From the NCBI RefSeq assembly GCF_965208925.1, contig NZ_OZ242364.1, positions 2,666,001 through 2,730,000 of the forward strand: a DNA stretch of 64,000 bases, in the 5' to 3' direction. This document shows, piece after piece, positions 50,886-59,625 of this stretch. The notes beneath the pieces are model-generated. The model ran no database searches. It worked only from the letters and a program-made list of their open reading frames with translations, and was not told where the DNA came from. Source of the stretch: Poriferisodalis sp965208925 (GTDB taxonomy: Bacteria > Actinomycetota > Acidimicrobiia > Acidimicrobiales > Poriferisodalaceae). The translations under genes were made by a program, and so were the position numbers. Positions within the stretch are counted from its first letter, which is position 1. Every line of letters starts with the position of its first letter.

Positions 50886-53291
50886 TCAGGCGCCTCGCTC
50901 GATCGGGCAGCATCCCGGAGCGCACCTGTCAGGGTGAGGACCGAGGTGTCCGACCGCGGGCCGGTCGGCTCGCAAGCCTGCCGTCTCCTCCACGAGGTCC
51001 ACCAGCGCCTCCAGGAACAATGGATGCGTGCTGACCGCTCGGGCCCGCACCATGGCGATACCGGCGCGGGCGGCGGTGGCGCGTGCCGTGGTGTCGAGAT
51101 CGACGAGCACTTCCATGTGGTCGGAGACGAATCCGAGCGGGACGACGAGGGCGGTACGGCAGCCCGCCGAGCCGAGCTGTGCGAGACGGTCGTTGACATC
51201 GGGTTCCAGCCACGGCACCTGCGGCGGTCCGCTGCGCGACTGGTACACCACCTCGATCTCGCCCCTCAGGCCTGCCATGGCGGCGACGGTCTCAGCGGCG
51301 TCGCGAAGCTGCGCCTCGTAGTCGCACGACGCGGCCATCCGGATCGGCAGGCTGTGCGCTGTGAACAGTGTGTGCACATCGCTGCGCAGTCGAGCGCCTT
51401 CGACTGCCTCACGGATGCGTTCGGCCAGGGCGCCGGCGAACCCGGGGTGATTGCCGTAGACGCGCACGCGGGACATGAGCGGTGCTTGGGGCACCTCGTC
51501 GGCAGCCCGTGCGAGGTCTTCGTGGTACTGGCGGCAGCCCGAATACGAGCTGAATGCGGAGGTCACGATCACCGCGGCGTGGCGGCGGCCTTCGCCGGCC
51601 ATCACCTCGACGGTGTCGCGCAAGTAGGGGTGCCAGTTGCGATTGCCCCAGTAGCACGCCAACGGCGTGCCCCGGCGAGCCAGTTCGCCCGACAGTGCCG
51701 CCAGCAAAGCGCGGTTCTGCTCGTTGATCGGGCTCACGCCGCCGTGCCGCAGATACTGCTGGGAGACTCGAGCAAGCCGCTCTGCTGGGACGTCGCGTCC
51801 CCGGGTGACGTTCTGCAAGAACGGCATCACCTCGTCGGGGCCTTCCGGCCCCCCGAACGACAGCAGGAGCACGGAGTCGATCGACGCGGGCCCGGCTGCT
51901 GATTGGGCCGGTGCCGCCCGGAAAGACTGCACCGTGACCGGCCTGCGGCGCCCGTGTCCAGCGGCGGGCGCTGCATTGCCCAGAGCGCCTGCGGCAGTGA
52001 CATCGCCCGCACGAGCCGCCGACGCCGTCTGGAACTGTTCGCGCTGTGCCGGCGTCGTGGCACGGGCGGCAGCCTCACCGGCGCCGACGGTGGCGAGGGG
52101 AACGACGCGGGCGCGCCCGGAAGCGACCAGCAACGGCACCGATGTGAGCGCAATGATCATCGCCGCCACGATCGTCACGCGGTAACCAGCGCCGTCAATC
52201 AGCAGCCCCGCCAACGGTGGCCCGACAAGCCCGCCGATGCCTGCAGCGGTGTACAGCGCACCCAAAACGCCGCCGAGTCCGGCGAGCCCGAAGAGCTCTG
52301 CGGCAACCGCAGGAGACAGGGCGATGAAGCCGCCGTAGCTGCAGCCCATCACCAACGTGTAGATCACGAGCACCGTGTAGTTGTCGCCGGCAAAGAGCCA
52401 GATCAGGTAGCTCAGCCCCATGATCGTGAAGGAGAGCTGGTACAGCCGCATGAGCGGCAGCACGGTGCCGAGTGCACCGAGTGCCAGCCGTCCGAGCAGC
52501 GAGGCCAGGCCGATGATGCTGATGAGCCACTGACCGCCTGGCTTGCCGAGGTCGTCGAGGTAGTCCTTGATGTAGATGATCGGGACGAACAGGCTGGCGC
52601 TCAGCAGCATCATCGAGAAATAGAGCAGCGTGTACCGCCGGTTGTGCATGAGCCTGCGCAGCGACGGCATCTCGCTCGGGGGCGCGACATAGGGCGGTCG
52701 CCGAGCGGCGATCGCAGCCAGCATGAGCAATCCCGTCGACACGACAGCCAGCACCCGGTAGGTGTCGCGCCAGCCGTAGAGCTCGATGAGCCATTGCGCA
52801 GCCCAGGCACCGGCGAAATGACCCAGTCCGATTCCAGCCACGGCCACGCCCAGTGCCGCTGTGCGGTGACGTTCGAACCAGCCGCCGACCACCGAGACCA
52901 TCGGGACGTATGCGCACGCCACGCTGATCCCCACGCCGAGCACGTAGGTCGTCATCGCCAACCACAGGCTCTGGGCCAGGCTGGTCGCCCAGAGGCCGAC
53001 TCCGAGGGCGACGGCGCCAGCGAAGAGCACACGTCGGGGTCCGTAGCGGTCGCCGAGGCGACCGGTGAACACACCGAGCACGAAATAGAGGAACGTCGGA
53101 ATCGCGAAGAGCAGCGAAGCTAGGCCGGTGCCGATGCTGAACTCGTCGCGGACGGAGGCGAGCACTACCCCGAAGCTGTATGCCACGGCGAAGACAGCGA
53201 AGGTGGCGAGCGAGGCCGACAGCGCGACCGCCCATCCAGCAGCCGAGTCGAGTCGACCGCCTTCGACGGTCGTGGAAGACGTGTTGGCCAT
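50886..53291 (-). CDS. MFS transporter - ferrochelatase fusion protein
   Basis: One uninterrupted 801-residue frame with two complete parts. Residues 19-395 are a 12-helix MFS permease (motif A GRLGDRYGPRR at 77-87), closest in style to the oxalate/monocarboxylate branch. Residues 396-470 form an Ala/Arg-rich linker. Residues 471-801 are a full-length actinobacterial ferrochelatase (CpfC/HemH): LLLSFGGPEGPDEVMPFL, SSYSGCRQYHED, TAHSLP, VVPLGFVSDHMEVL with Glu727. Cys586, Cys790, Cys794 and Cys795 match the positions of [2Fe-2S] ligands in mycobacterial ferrochelatase. It should insert iron into coproporphyrin III (or protoporphyrin) at the membrane. An internal GTG at residue 454 could start a separate ferrochelatase but has no clear Shine-Dalgarno. 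Confidence 0.88.
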   Translation of the reverse strand: MANTSSTTVEGGRLDSAAGWAVALSASLATFAVFAVAYSFGVVLASVRDEFSIGTGLASLLFAIPTFLYFVLGVFTGRLGDRYGPRRVLFAGAVALGVGLWATSLAQSLWLAMTTYVLGVGISVACAYVPMVSVVGGWFERHRTAALGVAVAGIGLGHFAGAWAAQWLIELYGWRDTYRVLAVVSTGLLMLAAIAARRPPYVAPPSEMPSLRRLMHNRRYTLLYFSMMLLSASLFVPIIYIKDYLDDLGKPGGQWLISIIGLASLLGRLALGALGTVLPLMRLYQLSFTIMGLSYLIWLFAGDNYTVLVIYTLVMGCSYGGFIALSPAVAAELFGLAGLGGVLGALYTAAGIGGLVGPPLAGLLIDGAGYRVTIVAAMIIALTSVPLLVASGRARVVPLATVGAGEAAARATTPAQREQFQTASAARAGDVTAAGALGNAAPAAGHGRRRPVTVQSFRAAPAQSAAGPASIDSVLLLSFGGPEGPDEVMPFLQNVTRGRDVPAERLARVSQQYLRHGGVSPINEQNRALLAALSGELARRGTPLACYWGNRNWHPYLRDTVEVMAGEGRRHAAVIVTSAFSSYSGCRQYHEDLARAADEVPQAPLMSRVRVYGNHPGFAGALAERIREAVEGARLRSDVHTLFTAHSLPIRMAASCDYEAQLRDAAETVAAMAGLRGEIEVVYQSRSGPPQVPWLEPDVNDRLAQLGSAGCRTALVVPLGFVSDHMEVLVDLDTTARATAARAGIAMVRARAVSTHPLFLEALVDLVEETAGLRADRPAVGHLGPHPDRCAPGCCPIERGA

Positions 53292-53416
53292 GCTGGGTGT
53301 GGGCTGCCCTTCGACACACGCGTGCACCGCTGCTGCGGTTCCGGCGCGAACGGGCACATTACTGCCGTACCGTTGCACCGGCAGGAGCCGACTACGTTTC
53401 GGAGGGGACCAGCGAG

Positions 53417-53698
53417 ATGACCGCCCAGAGCCTCTGCGACGGCGCCAGAAGCAGTCCGGTCGCCAGCGGTTCTGCCGCGGGCAGTCCCGACGTCATCGAG
53501 CGCCCCGAGACCCGCACGACCGAGGGCGATCACGACCGTTTCTCTCACTACGTCAACAAAACGGCGTTGACTCGCTCGGCCGTCAGCGGCGAAGCGGTCG
53601 TGGCGCTGTGCGGCAAGAAGTGGGTGCCGACGCGAGACGGCGAGCGCTACCCGGTGTGCCCGGCCTGCAAGGAGATCTATGCCGGCCTGCGTTCGTGA
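53417..53698 (+). CDS. DUF3039 family protein
   Basis: A 93-residue actinobacterial protein. The conserved block GDHDRFSHYVNK, SGEAVVALCGKKWVPTRD, YPVCPACKEIYAGL (about 37-91) is the DUF3039 signature. His39, His44, Cys65, Cys81 and Cys84 could bind a metal. Function unknown. Start ATG 53417 with GGAGGGG about 10 nt upstream; the longer frame upstream overlaps the divergent fusion gene and is rejected. Confidence 0.88.
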   Translation: MTAQSLCDGARSSPVASGSAAGSPDVIERPETRTTEGDHDRFSHYVNKTALTRSAVSGEAVVALCGKKWVPTRDGERYPVCPACKEIYAGLRS

Positions 53699-53843
53699 CG
53701 CAAGAAACTGGACAATGGCAGATCGCGGGACGCGACTAGCCTTGCGACCATCGTGACCGAACCAACCGTCGGCAAGTCTGGTTGCCGTCTGCGCGCCATC
53801 GACTCATGAGCGCTGCGCTGACGACTTACTGCGCCGGAGCCCA
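53699..53843 (+). other. phoH leader region with short ORF and hairpin
   Basis: TAGCCT (53737-53742) is a -10 candidate. Just after the expected transcript start an 18-codon GTG-started frame runs from 53753 to its TGA at 53809. It contains the hairpin CGGCAA (53770-53775), loop GTCTGG, TTGCCG (53782-53787). The phoH start follows 34 nt later with its own GGAG. Translation of the short frame is not established. Confidence 0.3.
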
Positions 53844-54806
53844 GTGACCGACACACAGGTCCGGATACACGTGCCGGGCAATCACCTCATGGTCGGGGTG
53901 CTGGGACATCGCGACGAGCACTTGCGGCTGGTGGCAGACCACTTCGCAGATGCCGACATTCACGTGCGCGGCAACGAGATCACCGTGGCGGGGCCCAGCG
54001 CAGCGCTCGTCGGGCAGGTCTTCGAGGAGATGGTGCACGTGCTCGAGGCCGGCCAGCGCATCGAGCCCGAGATGCTCGACCGCGTCATCGACATGGTCGA
54101 GGCCGACGAGAGCCCGAGCGATGTGCTGTCCGCGCCGATCGTGCGAGCGCCCAACGGCCGGGTGGTGCGGGCGAAGAGCGCCGGACAGAAGCGCTACGTG
54201 GAGATGATCCGCTCCAACATCGTGACCTTCGCCGTCGGGCCGGCCGGCACCGGCAAGACGTGGTTGGCGGTGGCGCTTGCCGTCGATGCGCTGATGTCAA
54301 AGGCGGTGCGACGCATCGTGCTCACCCGTCCGGCTGTGGAGGCGGGTGAACGGCTCGGCTTCCTGCCAGGGGATCTGATGGCCAAGATCGATCCATATCT
54401 GGCTCCGCTCTATGACTCGCTCTACGACATGCTGGACGTGGAGACGGCCGCCAAGCTGCTCGAGCGCAAGACGATCGACGTGGCGCCGCTTGCGTTCATG
54501 CGCGGCCGCACGCTCAACGACAGCTTCATCATCCTGGACGAGGCACAGAACACCACACCCGAGCAGATGAAGATGTTCCTGACCCGCATCGGCTTCGGTT
54601 CCAAGGTGGTCGTGACCGGCGACCGCACGCAGATCGACGTGCCCGGCGGCAAGAGCGGGCTGATCGATGTGGAACAGGCGCTCGACGGCATTGGGGGGCT
54701 TGCGTTCGCCCGCCTCGGCAGGCGGGACATCACCCGGCATCGCATCGTCGGCGACATCGTGGCGGCATATGACCGGCGTGACGCGAAACGCAACGGCAGC
54801 GAGTGA
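53844..54806 (+). CDS. phoH: PhoH-like ATPase
   Basis: A 320-residue cytoplasmic P-loop ATPase/helicase-like protein. An N-terminal KH-like region (1-95), then Walker A GPAGTGKT (132-139), the LTRPAVEAGERLGFLPGDL segment that defines PhoH, Walker B FIILDEAQN and sensor VVVTGDRTQID. Linked to RNA metabolism through its conserved operon with ybeY. GTG start with GGAG 6 nt upstream. ybeY follows after a few bases. Confidence 0.94.
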   Translation: MTDTQVRIHVPGNHLMVGVLGHRDEHLRLVADHFADADIHVRGNEITVAGPSAALVGQVFEEMVHVLEAGQRIEPEMLDRVIDMVEADESPSDVLSAPIVRAPNGRVVRAKSAGQKRYVEMIRSNIVTFAVGPAGTGKTWLAVALAVDALMSKAVRRIVLTRPAVEAGERLGFLPGDLMAKIDPYLAPLYDSLYDMLDVETAAKLLERKTIDVAPLAFMRGRTLNDSFIILDEAQNTTPEQMKMFLTRIGFGSKVVVTGDRTQIDVPGGKSGLIDVEQALDGIGGLAFARLGRRDITRHRIVGDIVAAYDRRDAKRNGSE

Positions 54807-54810
54807 ACGA

Positions 54811-55335
54811 GTGGCTGGTGGCTGCACCGGCGACGACGGCGTGCTGATTGCAGATCGCCAGAGCGACGTGCAGATCGATTCCCGCCGTTACCGCGTGCTG
54901 GTGCGGCAGGTGCTGGAGGCCGAGGGTGTGCCGCCGGGCACCGAGACCGCCGTGACGTTCGTGGGCCGCGACGAGATGGCGGAGCTGAATGAAGCTCACA
55001 TGGGCCACACCGGGCCGACCGACGTGCTCGCCTTCCCGCTGGACCTCGTGCCGGGTCCGCAGACGCCGGCCAGCGATACGGGGATCGGTGCCGATCCCGC
55101 CGGCGCAGCCTTGGCCGGCGACATCGTCGTGTGCCCAGCCGTCGCTGCGGTGAACGCAACCGCAGGCAAGGGGTCTCGGCCAGGACACGACGGCAGCGTC
55201 AGCGCGGAAATCGATTTGCTCGTTGTGCACGGCGTGCTGCACTTGCTCGGCATGGATCACGCAGAGCCCACCGAAGCCGCAGCGATGCGCGCCCGCGAGA
55301 CTGAGCACTTGCGCCGATTGTGGAGCCATTCATGA
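54811..55335 (+). CDS. ybeY: Endoribonuclease YbeY (rRNA maturation factor)
   Basis: A roughly 174-residue zinc endoribonuclease. The metal site HGVLHLLGMDH supplies His140, His144 and His150. MAELNEAHMGHTGPTDVLAFPLD is the second family signature. YbeY acts in 16S rRNA 3' processing and ribosome quality control. The start is uncertain: GTG 54811 is 4 bp after the phoH stop, GTG 54841 is in frame. Its TGA overlaps the next ATG by 4 bp. Confidence 0.92.
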   Translation: MAGGCTGDDGVLIADRQSDVQIDSRRYRVLVRQVLEAEGVPPGTETAVTFVGRDEMAELNEAHMGHTGPTDVLAFPLDLVPGPQTPASDTGIGADPAGAALAGDIVVCPAVAAVNATAGKGSRPGHDGSVSAEIDLLVVHGVLHLLGMDHAEPTEAAAMRARETEHLRRLWSHS

Positions 55336-56651
55336 ACTGGGTGCTGGGCGCTGTCGCGGCGGCGATCCTGCTCGCGGCGGCCATGTTCCTGCGACTGGTC
55401 GAGGCGACGTTCGTGCGTCTGGGCCGGGCCCGCGCTTCAGGCTTGGATGAATCCAACGGAAACAGCGAGCGCCACAACGGCGACCGCGACAACGGGCACC
55501 CGAGTCCCACGCCGAAGGCCTCGCTGGAACAGCTCGTGGCGGATCGCGAGGTGGTGCTGGGACCCGTCTCGCTGCTGCGCGTGCTGGCACAGGTGGCGCT
55601 GGTAGGCGGTGTCACCTGGGTTGCCGCGAGCCGGACGGGCCCAGCGGGCATCGTGGCCGCCATTGCCGTGACGGCCGTCGTGCTGTTCGGCGTGACCGAG
55701 GCGATGCCCCGGCGCTGGGGGGTCGAGGCCAACGACCGCATGGCGCGGGTGCTCGCGCCAGTTGCCCGGGTGCTGAGTCGCACCGGGCCGCTCGCTTGGG
55801 TGGCGCGGCTGCTGGCGTTCCCGGCGAGGGCGGTGGGGCCTGCTGTTACACAGGGCGACAGCGGCGAGGTCACCGAGGATGAGCTGGTGGCACTGGCATC
55901 GGCTGCCGCGCAGGCCAGCCTGATCGAGGACAGCGAGGCAGAGTTGATCGGTCAGATCATGGAGCTCGGCGACACCATCGTGCGTGAAGTGATGGTGCCT
56001 CGCCCCGACATGGTCACAGTGAGTCTCGATGACAGCGTCGCCGATGCGCTGGAGAAGGTCATCGCGTCGGGCTTCACGCGCCTGCCGGTGACAGCCGCCA
56101 GCGTCGACGACCTCCGGGGCATCGTGCTGGCCAAGGATCTCGTTGCGGCCTACCTGCACGGCACCCCTTCGGATGGATCGGCCACCTGCGCGCAGGTGCT
56201 GCGGCCGGCCACCTTTGTGCCCGAGACGAAGCGAGTCAGCGACCTGATGCGCGAGATGCAGGAGTCCAAGTCGCACTTGGCCGTCGCCGTGGACGAGTAC
56301 GGCGGCGTGGCAGGGCTGGTCACGCTCGAGGACATCATCGAAGAGCTCGTCGGGGAGATTGCCGACGAGTACGACGCCGACGAGGCACTCGTGCAGGAAG
56401 TGGGCGACGGTGCGTTCATGTTCTCCGGGCGCTTGCCGGCGTCGCGGCTGGCCGAGGTGCTGGAGCTTCGGCTGCCTGAGGGCGACTGGGACACGGTCGG
56501 CGGGCTCGTGCTCGACCGCATGGGTCACGTGCCCGAGACGGGAGAGACCACCGATCTCGACGGATGGTGCCTGTCTGCCCTCGAAGTGGAGGGTCGGCGC
56601 ATCAACCTCGTCGGCGCCCGTCGAGGTGCCGATCCGGTGGGTTCGGGGTAG
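55332..56651 (+). CDS. CNNM/CorC (HlyC) family protein with CBS pair
   Basis: A 439-residue membrane protein. The N-terminal CNNM-like membrane part (1-175) is shorter than usual with about three to four helices and a hydrophilic Asn/Asp-rich insertion at about 40-65. The acidic helix (VTEDELVALASAAAQ) leads into a CBS pair (about 205-330; REVMVPRPDMVTV, VDEYGGVAGLVTLEDIIEELVGEI) and a CorC_HlyC domain (about 345-430). Relatives export Mg2+ or Co2+; older names are hemolysin or TlyC. ATGA overlap with ybeY. Confidence 0.88.
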   Translation: MNWVLGAVAAAILLAAAMFLRLVEATFVRLGRARASGLDESNGNSERHNGDRDNGHPSPTPKASLEQLVADREVVLGPVSLLRVLAQVALVGGVTWVAASRTGPAGIVAAIAVTAVVLFGVTEAMPRRWGVEANDRMARVLAPVARVLSRTGPLAWVARLLAFPARAVGPAVTQGDSGEVTEDELVALASAAAQASLIEDSEAELIGQIMELGDTIVREVMVPRPDMVTVSLDDSVADALEKVIASGFTRLPVTAASVDDLRGIVLAKDLVAAYLHGTPSDGSATCAQVLRPATFVPETKRVSDLMREMQESKSHLAVAVDEYGGVAGLVTLEDIIEELVGEIADEYDADEALVQEVGDGAFMFSGRLPASRLAEVLELRLPEGDWDTVGGLVLDRMGHVPETGETTDLDGWCLSALEVEGRRINLVGARRGADPVGSG

Positions 56652-56665
56652 GCCCGGAGCGGGCG

Positions 56666-57547
56666 GTGCGCTCAGGCTTTGTGACCCTCGTCGGGCGCCC
56701 GAACGCAGGCAAGTCGACGTTGCTGAACTGCTTGGTGGGCAGCAAGATCAGCATCACCTCTGCCAAGCCTCAGACCACACGGCTGCGTGTCATGGGTGTG
56801 CGGCACCTGCCCGACGCGCAGGTTGTCTTCGTCGACACGCCCGGCATCGCCAAGCCGGTCACTTCGCTGGGGGAGCAGCTCAACGAGACCGCGCGTATCG
56901 CTGTCGCCGAACTGGAGCCGCTGGACGTGATCTGCATGGTGCTCGACGCCACAGCGCCACTCGGCCGCGGCGACCGGCTCATCTGGGAGTCGTTGCCGCC
57001 GGGCATGTCCACTGTCGTCGCGGTCACGAAGTGCGATCGGGCGTCGAAGGCCCAGGTGCTGGCTCAACTGGCCGCCGCTGCGGAATTCGACGCCGATGCG
57101 TATTTCCCTGTGTCGGGCCTGACCGGCGAGGGCACCGATGCCCTGCTCGACCACTTGGCGGCCGGCCTCGGCGAGGGTCCTGCCTACTTTCCTCCCGAGA
57201 GCATCACCGATCTGCCCGATGCGTGGCGAATATCCGAGGCGGTGCGCGAGCAGTTGCTGACGCGGCTGGACGACGAGCTGCCCTACAGCATCGCGGTCCG
57301 CGTCACCGAGTGGGAACCTGACCGCATCCGCTGCGATATCGCCGTGGAGCGACCCTCGCAGAAGGGCATCGTGATCGGCCGCGGCGGCCGGATGCTGCGA
57401 GAGGTGGGCACGGCGGCACGCCGTGCGCTCGGCCTCGACGGTGTGTATCTGGAGCTGCGGGTGCGAGTCGAGCCGGACTGGCAGCGCACCCCCGACGCAG
57501 TCGCCCGCATGCTCGCACCTGAGGCTCCCTCCGAGCCCCTCAACTGA
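56666..57547 (+). CDS. era: GTPase Era
   Basis: A 293-residue GTPase. G1 GRPNAGKST (10-18), the switch KPQTTR, G3 DTPGI, G4 variant TKCD in place of the usual NKxD (Asn replaced by Thr), and a C-terminal KH domain with GRGGRMLREVG. Era binds the 3' end of 16S rRNA during small-subunit assembly, working with YbeY. Start GTG 56666, 14 bp after the CNNM stop, with GGAGCG upstream. The stop is followed by repeat copy C. Confidence 0.94.
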   Translation: MRSGFVTLVGRPNAGKSTLLNCLVGSKISITSAKPQTTRLRVMGVRHLPDAQVVFVDTPGIAKPVTSLGEQLNETARIAVAELEPLDVICMVLDATAPLGRGDRLIWESLPPGMSTVVAVTKCDRASKAQVLAQLAAAAEFDADAYFPVSGLTGEGTDALLDHLAAGLGEGPAYFPPESITDLPDAWRISEAVREQLLTRLDDELPYSIAVRVTEWEPDRIRCDIAVERPSQKGIVIGRGGRMLREVGTAARRALGLDGVYLELRVRVEPDWQRTPDAVARMLAPEAPSEPLN

Positions 57548-57566
57548 CGACCCATCCCGCTGTTTG

Positions 57567-57627
57567 CCGCTCTTGTTCGCTGCGCTCACGGGCCGCTCGG
57601 GCCACGGTTTCGCCTAACGGCTCAGCC
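57567..57627 (+). repeat. Dispersed extragenic repeat, copy C
   Basis: The 61-bp core has TCACGGGCCGCTCGGGCCAC, identical over that block to the reverse complement of copy B, followed by GGTTTCGCCTAACGGCTCAG. It occupies the gap between the convergent era and DinG stops and includes the DinG stop codon. Confidence 0.78.
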
Positions 57628-59584
57628 TCTGGGCGGCGTGCTGGTTGCGGATGGAGGCGAGGAACTCGACTGCATCGGCCTGATCGACACTGCGGCGCAT
57701 GGGCGGCAGCGGATCGAGCAGGCGCGGCCGGTAGCCGGCGGTGGCGAGCCGTGAGTCGAGCACCGCCACCACCCCCCGGTCAGCGGTAGTGCGGATCAGC
57801 CGGCCCACTCCTTGTGCCAGCATGTCTGCCGCGTTCGGTACGTCGACGGTCATGAAGGCATCGCTGCCTGCCGCTTCGCGCCGGGCTGCCGCGAGCGGCT
57901 CGTTGGGCCGGGCGAACGGGAGACGGTCGATCGCGAGCAGCGACAGGGCCGGCCCAGCCACGTCCACCCCCTGCCAGAAGCTCATCGTGCCGCACACCAC
58001 CGTCGCGGGATCGCCTCCGAGCGCATCGAGCAGCGCGGCGTTCGACAGCTCGCCTCCCTGGCGCAGCACCCGGATGCCGCTGAACCGCTCGGTGAGCGCG
58101 TCGGCTGTGTCATTGAGTGCACGCCAGCTCGTGAACAGCGCGAGCGTGCGCCCGCCGATCGCGGCCACGAGCTCAGCCAGCTCGTCGATGGCCGCCGCCC
58201 GGTACGCATCGTTGGTGGGCGCAGGCAGGTGCCGGGCACAGTACAGCAGCGCGTTGGTGCGGTAGTCGAACGGGCTGTCCACTGCGAGATACGCGTGGTC
58301 GGCGGCGGGCACGCCGAGTCGCCCGACGAAGTGCGGGCCGAGCGTTGCGCTCGTGAGCACGCACGCTTGACGGCCCCACAGCCGGCTCGCGAGCAGGTCT
58401 CCGACGTCGAGCGGCGCGAGGCGGAGCCGGCCGCGGCCTTCAACGAGGATCACCGTTCCCTGCGGGGGGTCGAGCGCAGCACGCAACGCAGTAAGCGACT
58501 CCGCTGCGATCCGGCCGACCCGCAGCCGTTCCAGGTCGGCTGCGTCGTCACCAGCCGATCGCAGCTCGGCGGCGAGATCGACGACCCTGCTGTCGGCGAC
58601 TTCTAGCAGGCTGGCCAAGTCGCCAGTGATCGCGCCCAAGCGGGTGTCGCGCAACGGGCCGAGCTCGTCGGCCAGACGGTTCGATACATCAGCGACGGCA
58701 TCCGCAGCCGTGCCCGCAGCGCCCACCGAGCGTGCTTCGGCAGCCAGCCGCGTGAAGCCCGCCGGAGTGATCTCGAGGCCGGCCACTTGGGTGACGACCG
58801 GCTCGAGCTGGTGGGCCTCGTCGAACACGACGGCGTCGTGCGGCCCGAACAGGTAGCCGTCGCCGAACAGGTCGATGCAGTAGAGGTGCTGGTTGGTCAC
58901 CACGATGCCGGCCTTCGCCGACCGGGCCCGAGCCTCCTCGGCGAAGCAGCGGTGACCCTCGGGGCAGCGCTCGGCGCCGATGCACTCGGTGCTGGTCACC
59001 GACACCGACGACCACACGCGCGCGTCGGGCGCGATGGCCAACTCCGCACGGTCTCCCGTGCGCGTCCGGGTCACCCACTGTGAGACCTCGGCGAGCTGCT
59101 GCTGCCGGGCCAGCTCGGCGGGCGTGGCCGGGCCGTCACCCAAGTCGAACTGCTGCTGGGCGAGCTCGCCAAGGCGGTGGCGGCAGAGATAGTTGTTGCG
59201 CCCCTTCAGTACTTCCCACCGGACGGGACGTCCGAGCCGCTGGGCCATCCCGGAGGCCACGAGCGGGAGGTCTTTGCCGACGAGCTGGTCCTGCAGCGCC
59301 AGCGTCGCGGTGGCGATCACCACTCGCTTGCCCGCAGCCGCAGCCAGCGCAGCAGGTACCAGGTAGGCGAGCGACTTGCCCACGCCGGTGCCTGCCTGGC
59401 ACAGCAGCGTGCCCCCGGCGGCTATCACGTCATGCACCGCGGCTGCCATCTCGGCCTGGCCGTCTCGTTGCTCGCCGCCGCCGGGAAGCCCTGCGATCAC
59501 CTCGCCGAGTGCGGCAGCGACGTCGCCGATGTCTGATGCCCCCTCGCCCGTTGCCGGGGCAAGATCGGTTGGCTCGTCGGACAT
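57614..59584 (-). CDS. DinG-family ATP-dependent DNA helicase
   Basis: A 656-residue superfamily 2, XPD/DinG-like helicase. Walker A GTGVGKS (65-71), an Fe-S domain with Cys134, Cys201, Cys207 and Cys213, Walker B DEAH (255-258), and C-terminal motifs TSATL, GTMSFWQGVD and GVGRLIR. It lacks the N-terminal exonuclease of firmicute DinG. Such helicases unwind R-loops and damaged forks. ATG start at 59584; the start is divergent from uppS, 41 bp apart. Its last codons fall in the dispersed repeat. Confidence 0.92.
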   Translation of the reverse strand: MSDEPTDLAPATGEGASDIGDVAAALGEVIAGLPGGGEQRDGQAEMAAAVHDVIAAGGTLLCQAGTGVGKSLAYLVPAALAAAAGKRVVIATATLALQDQLVGKDLPLVASGMAQRLGRPVRWEVLKGRNNYLCRHRLGELAQQQFDLGDGPATPAELARQQQLAEVSQWVTRTRTGDRAELAIAPDARVWSSVSVTSTECIGAERCPEGHRCFAEEARARSAKAGIVVTNQHLYCIDLFGDGYLFGPHDAVVFDEAHQLEPVVTQVAGLEITPAGFTRLAAEARSVGAAGTAADAVADVSNRLADELGPLRDTRLGAITGDLASLLEVADSRVVDLAAELRSAGDDAADLERLRVGRIAAESLTALRAALDPPQGTVILVEGRGRLRLAPLDVGDLLASRLWGRQACVLTSATLGPHFVGRLGVPAADHAYLAVDSPFDYRTNALLYCARHLPAPTNDAYRAAAIDELAELVAAIGGRTLALFTSWRALNDTADALTERFSGIRVLRQGGELSNAALLDALGGDPATVVCGTMSFWQGVDVAGPALSLLAIDRLPFARPNEPLAAARREAAGSDAFMTVDVPNAADMLAQGVGRLIRTTADRGVVAVLDSRLATAGYRPRLLDPLPPMRRSVDQADAVEFLASIRNQHAAQRLSR

Positions 59585-59612
59585 CTGCTCACCCTCCTTC
59601 CCGCTCTGGTTC

Positions 59613-59618
59613 TACCCT
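59613..59618 (+). promoter_or_regulatory. -10 element, leaderless promoter of uppS
   Basis: TACCCT, 7 nt before the GTG at 59626, inside the 41-bp divergent region shared with the DinG gene. Confidence 0.5.
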
Positions 59619-59625
59619 GCGCAGT

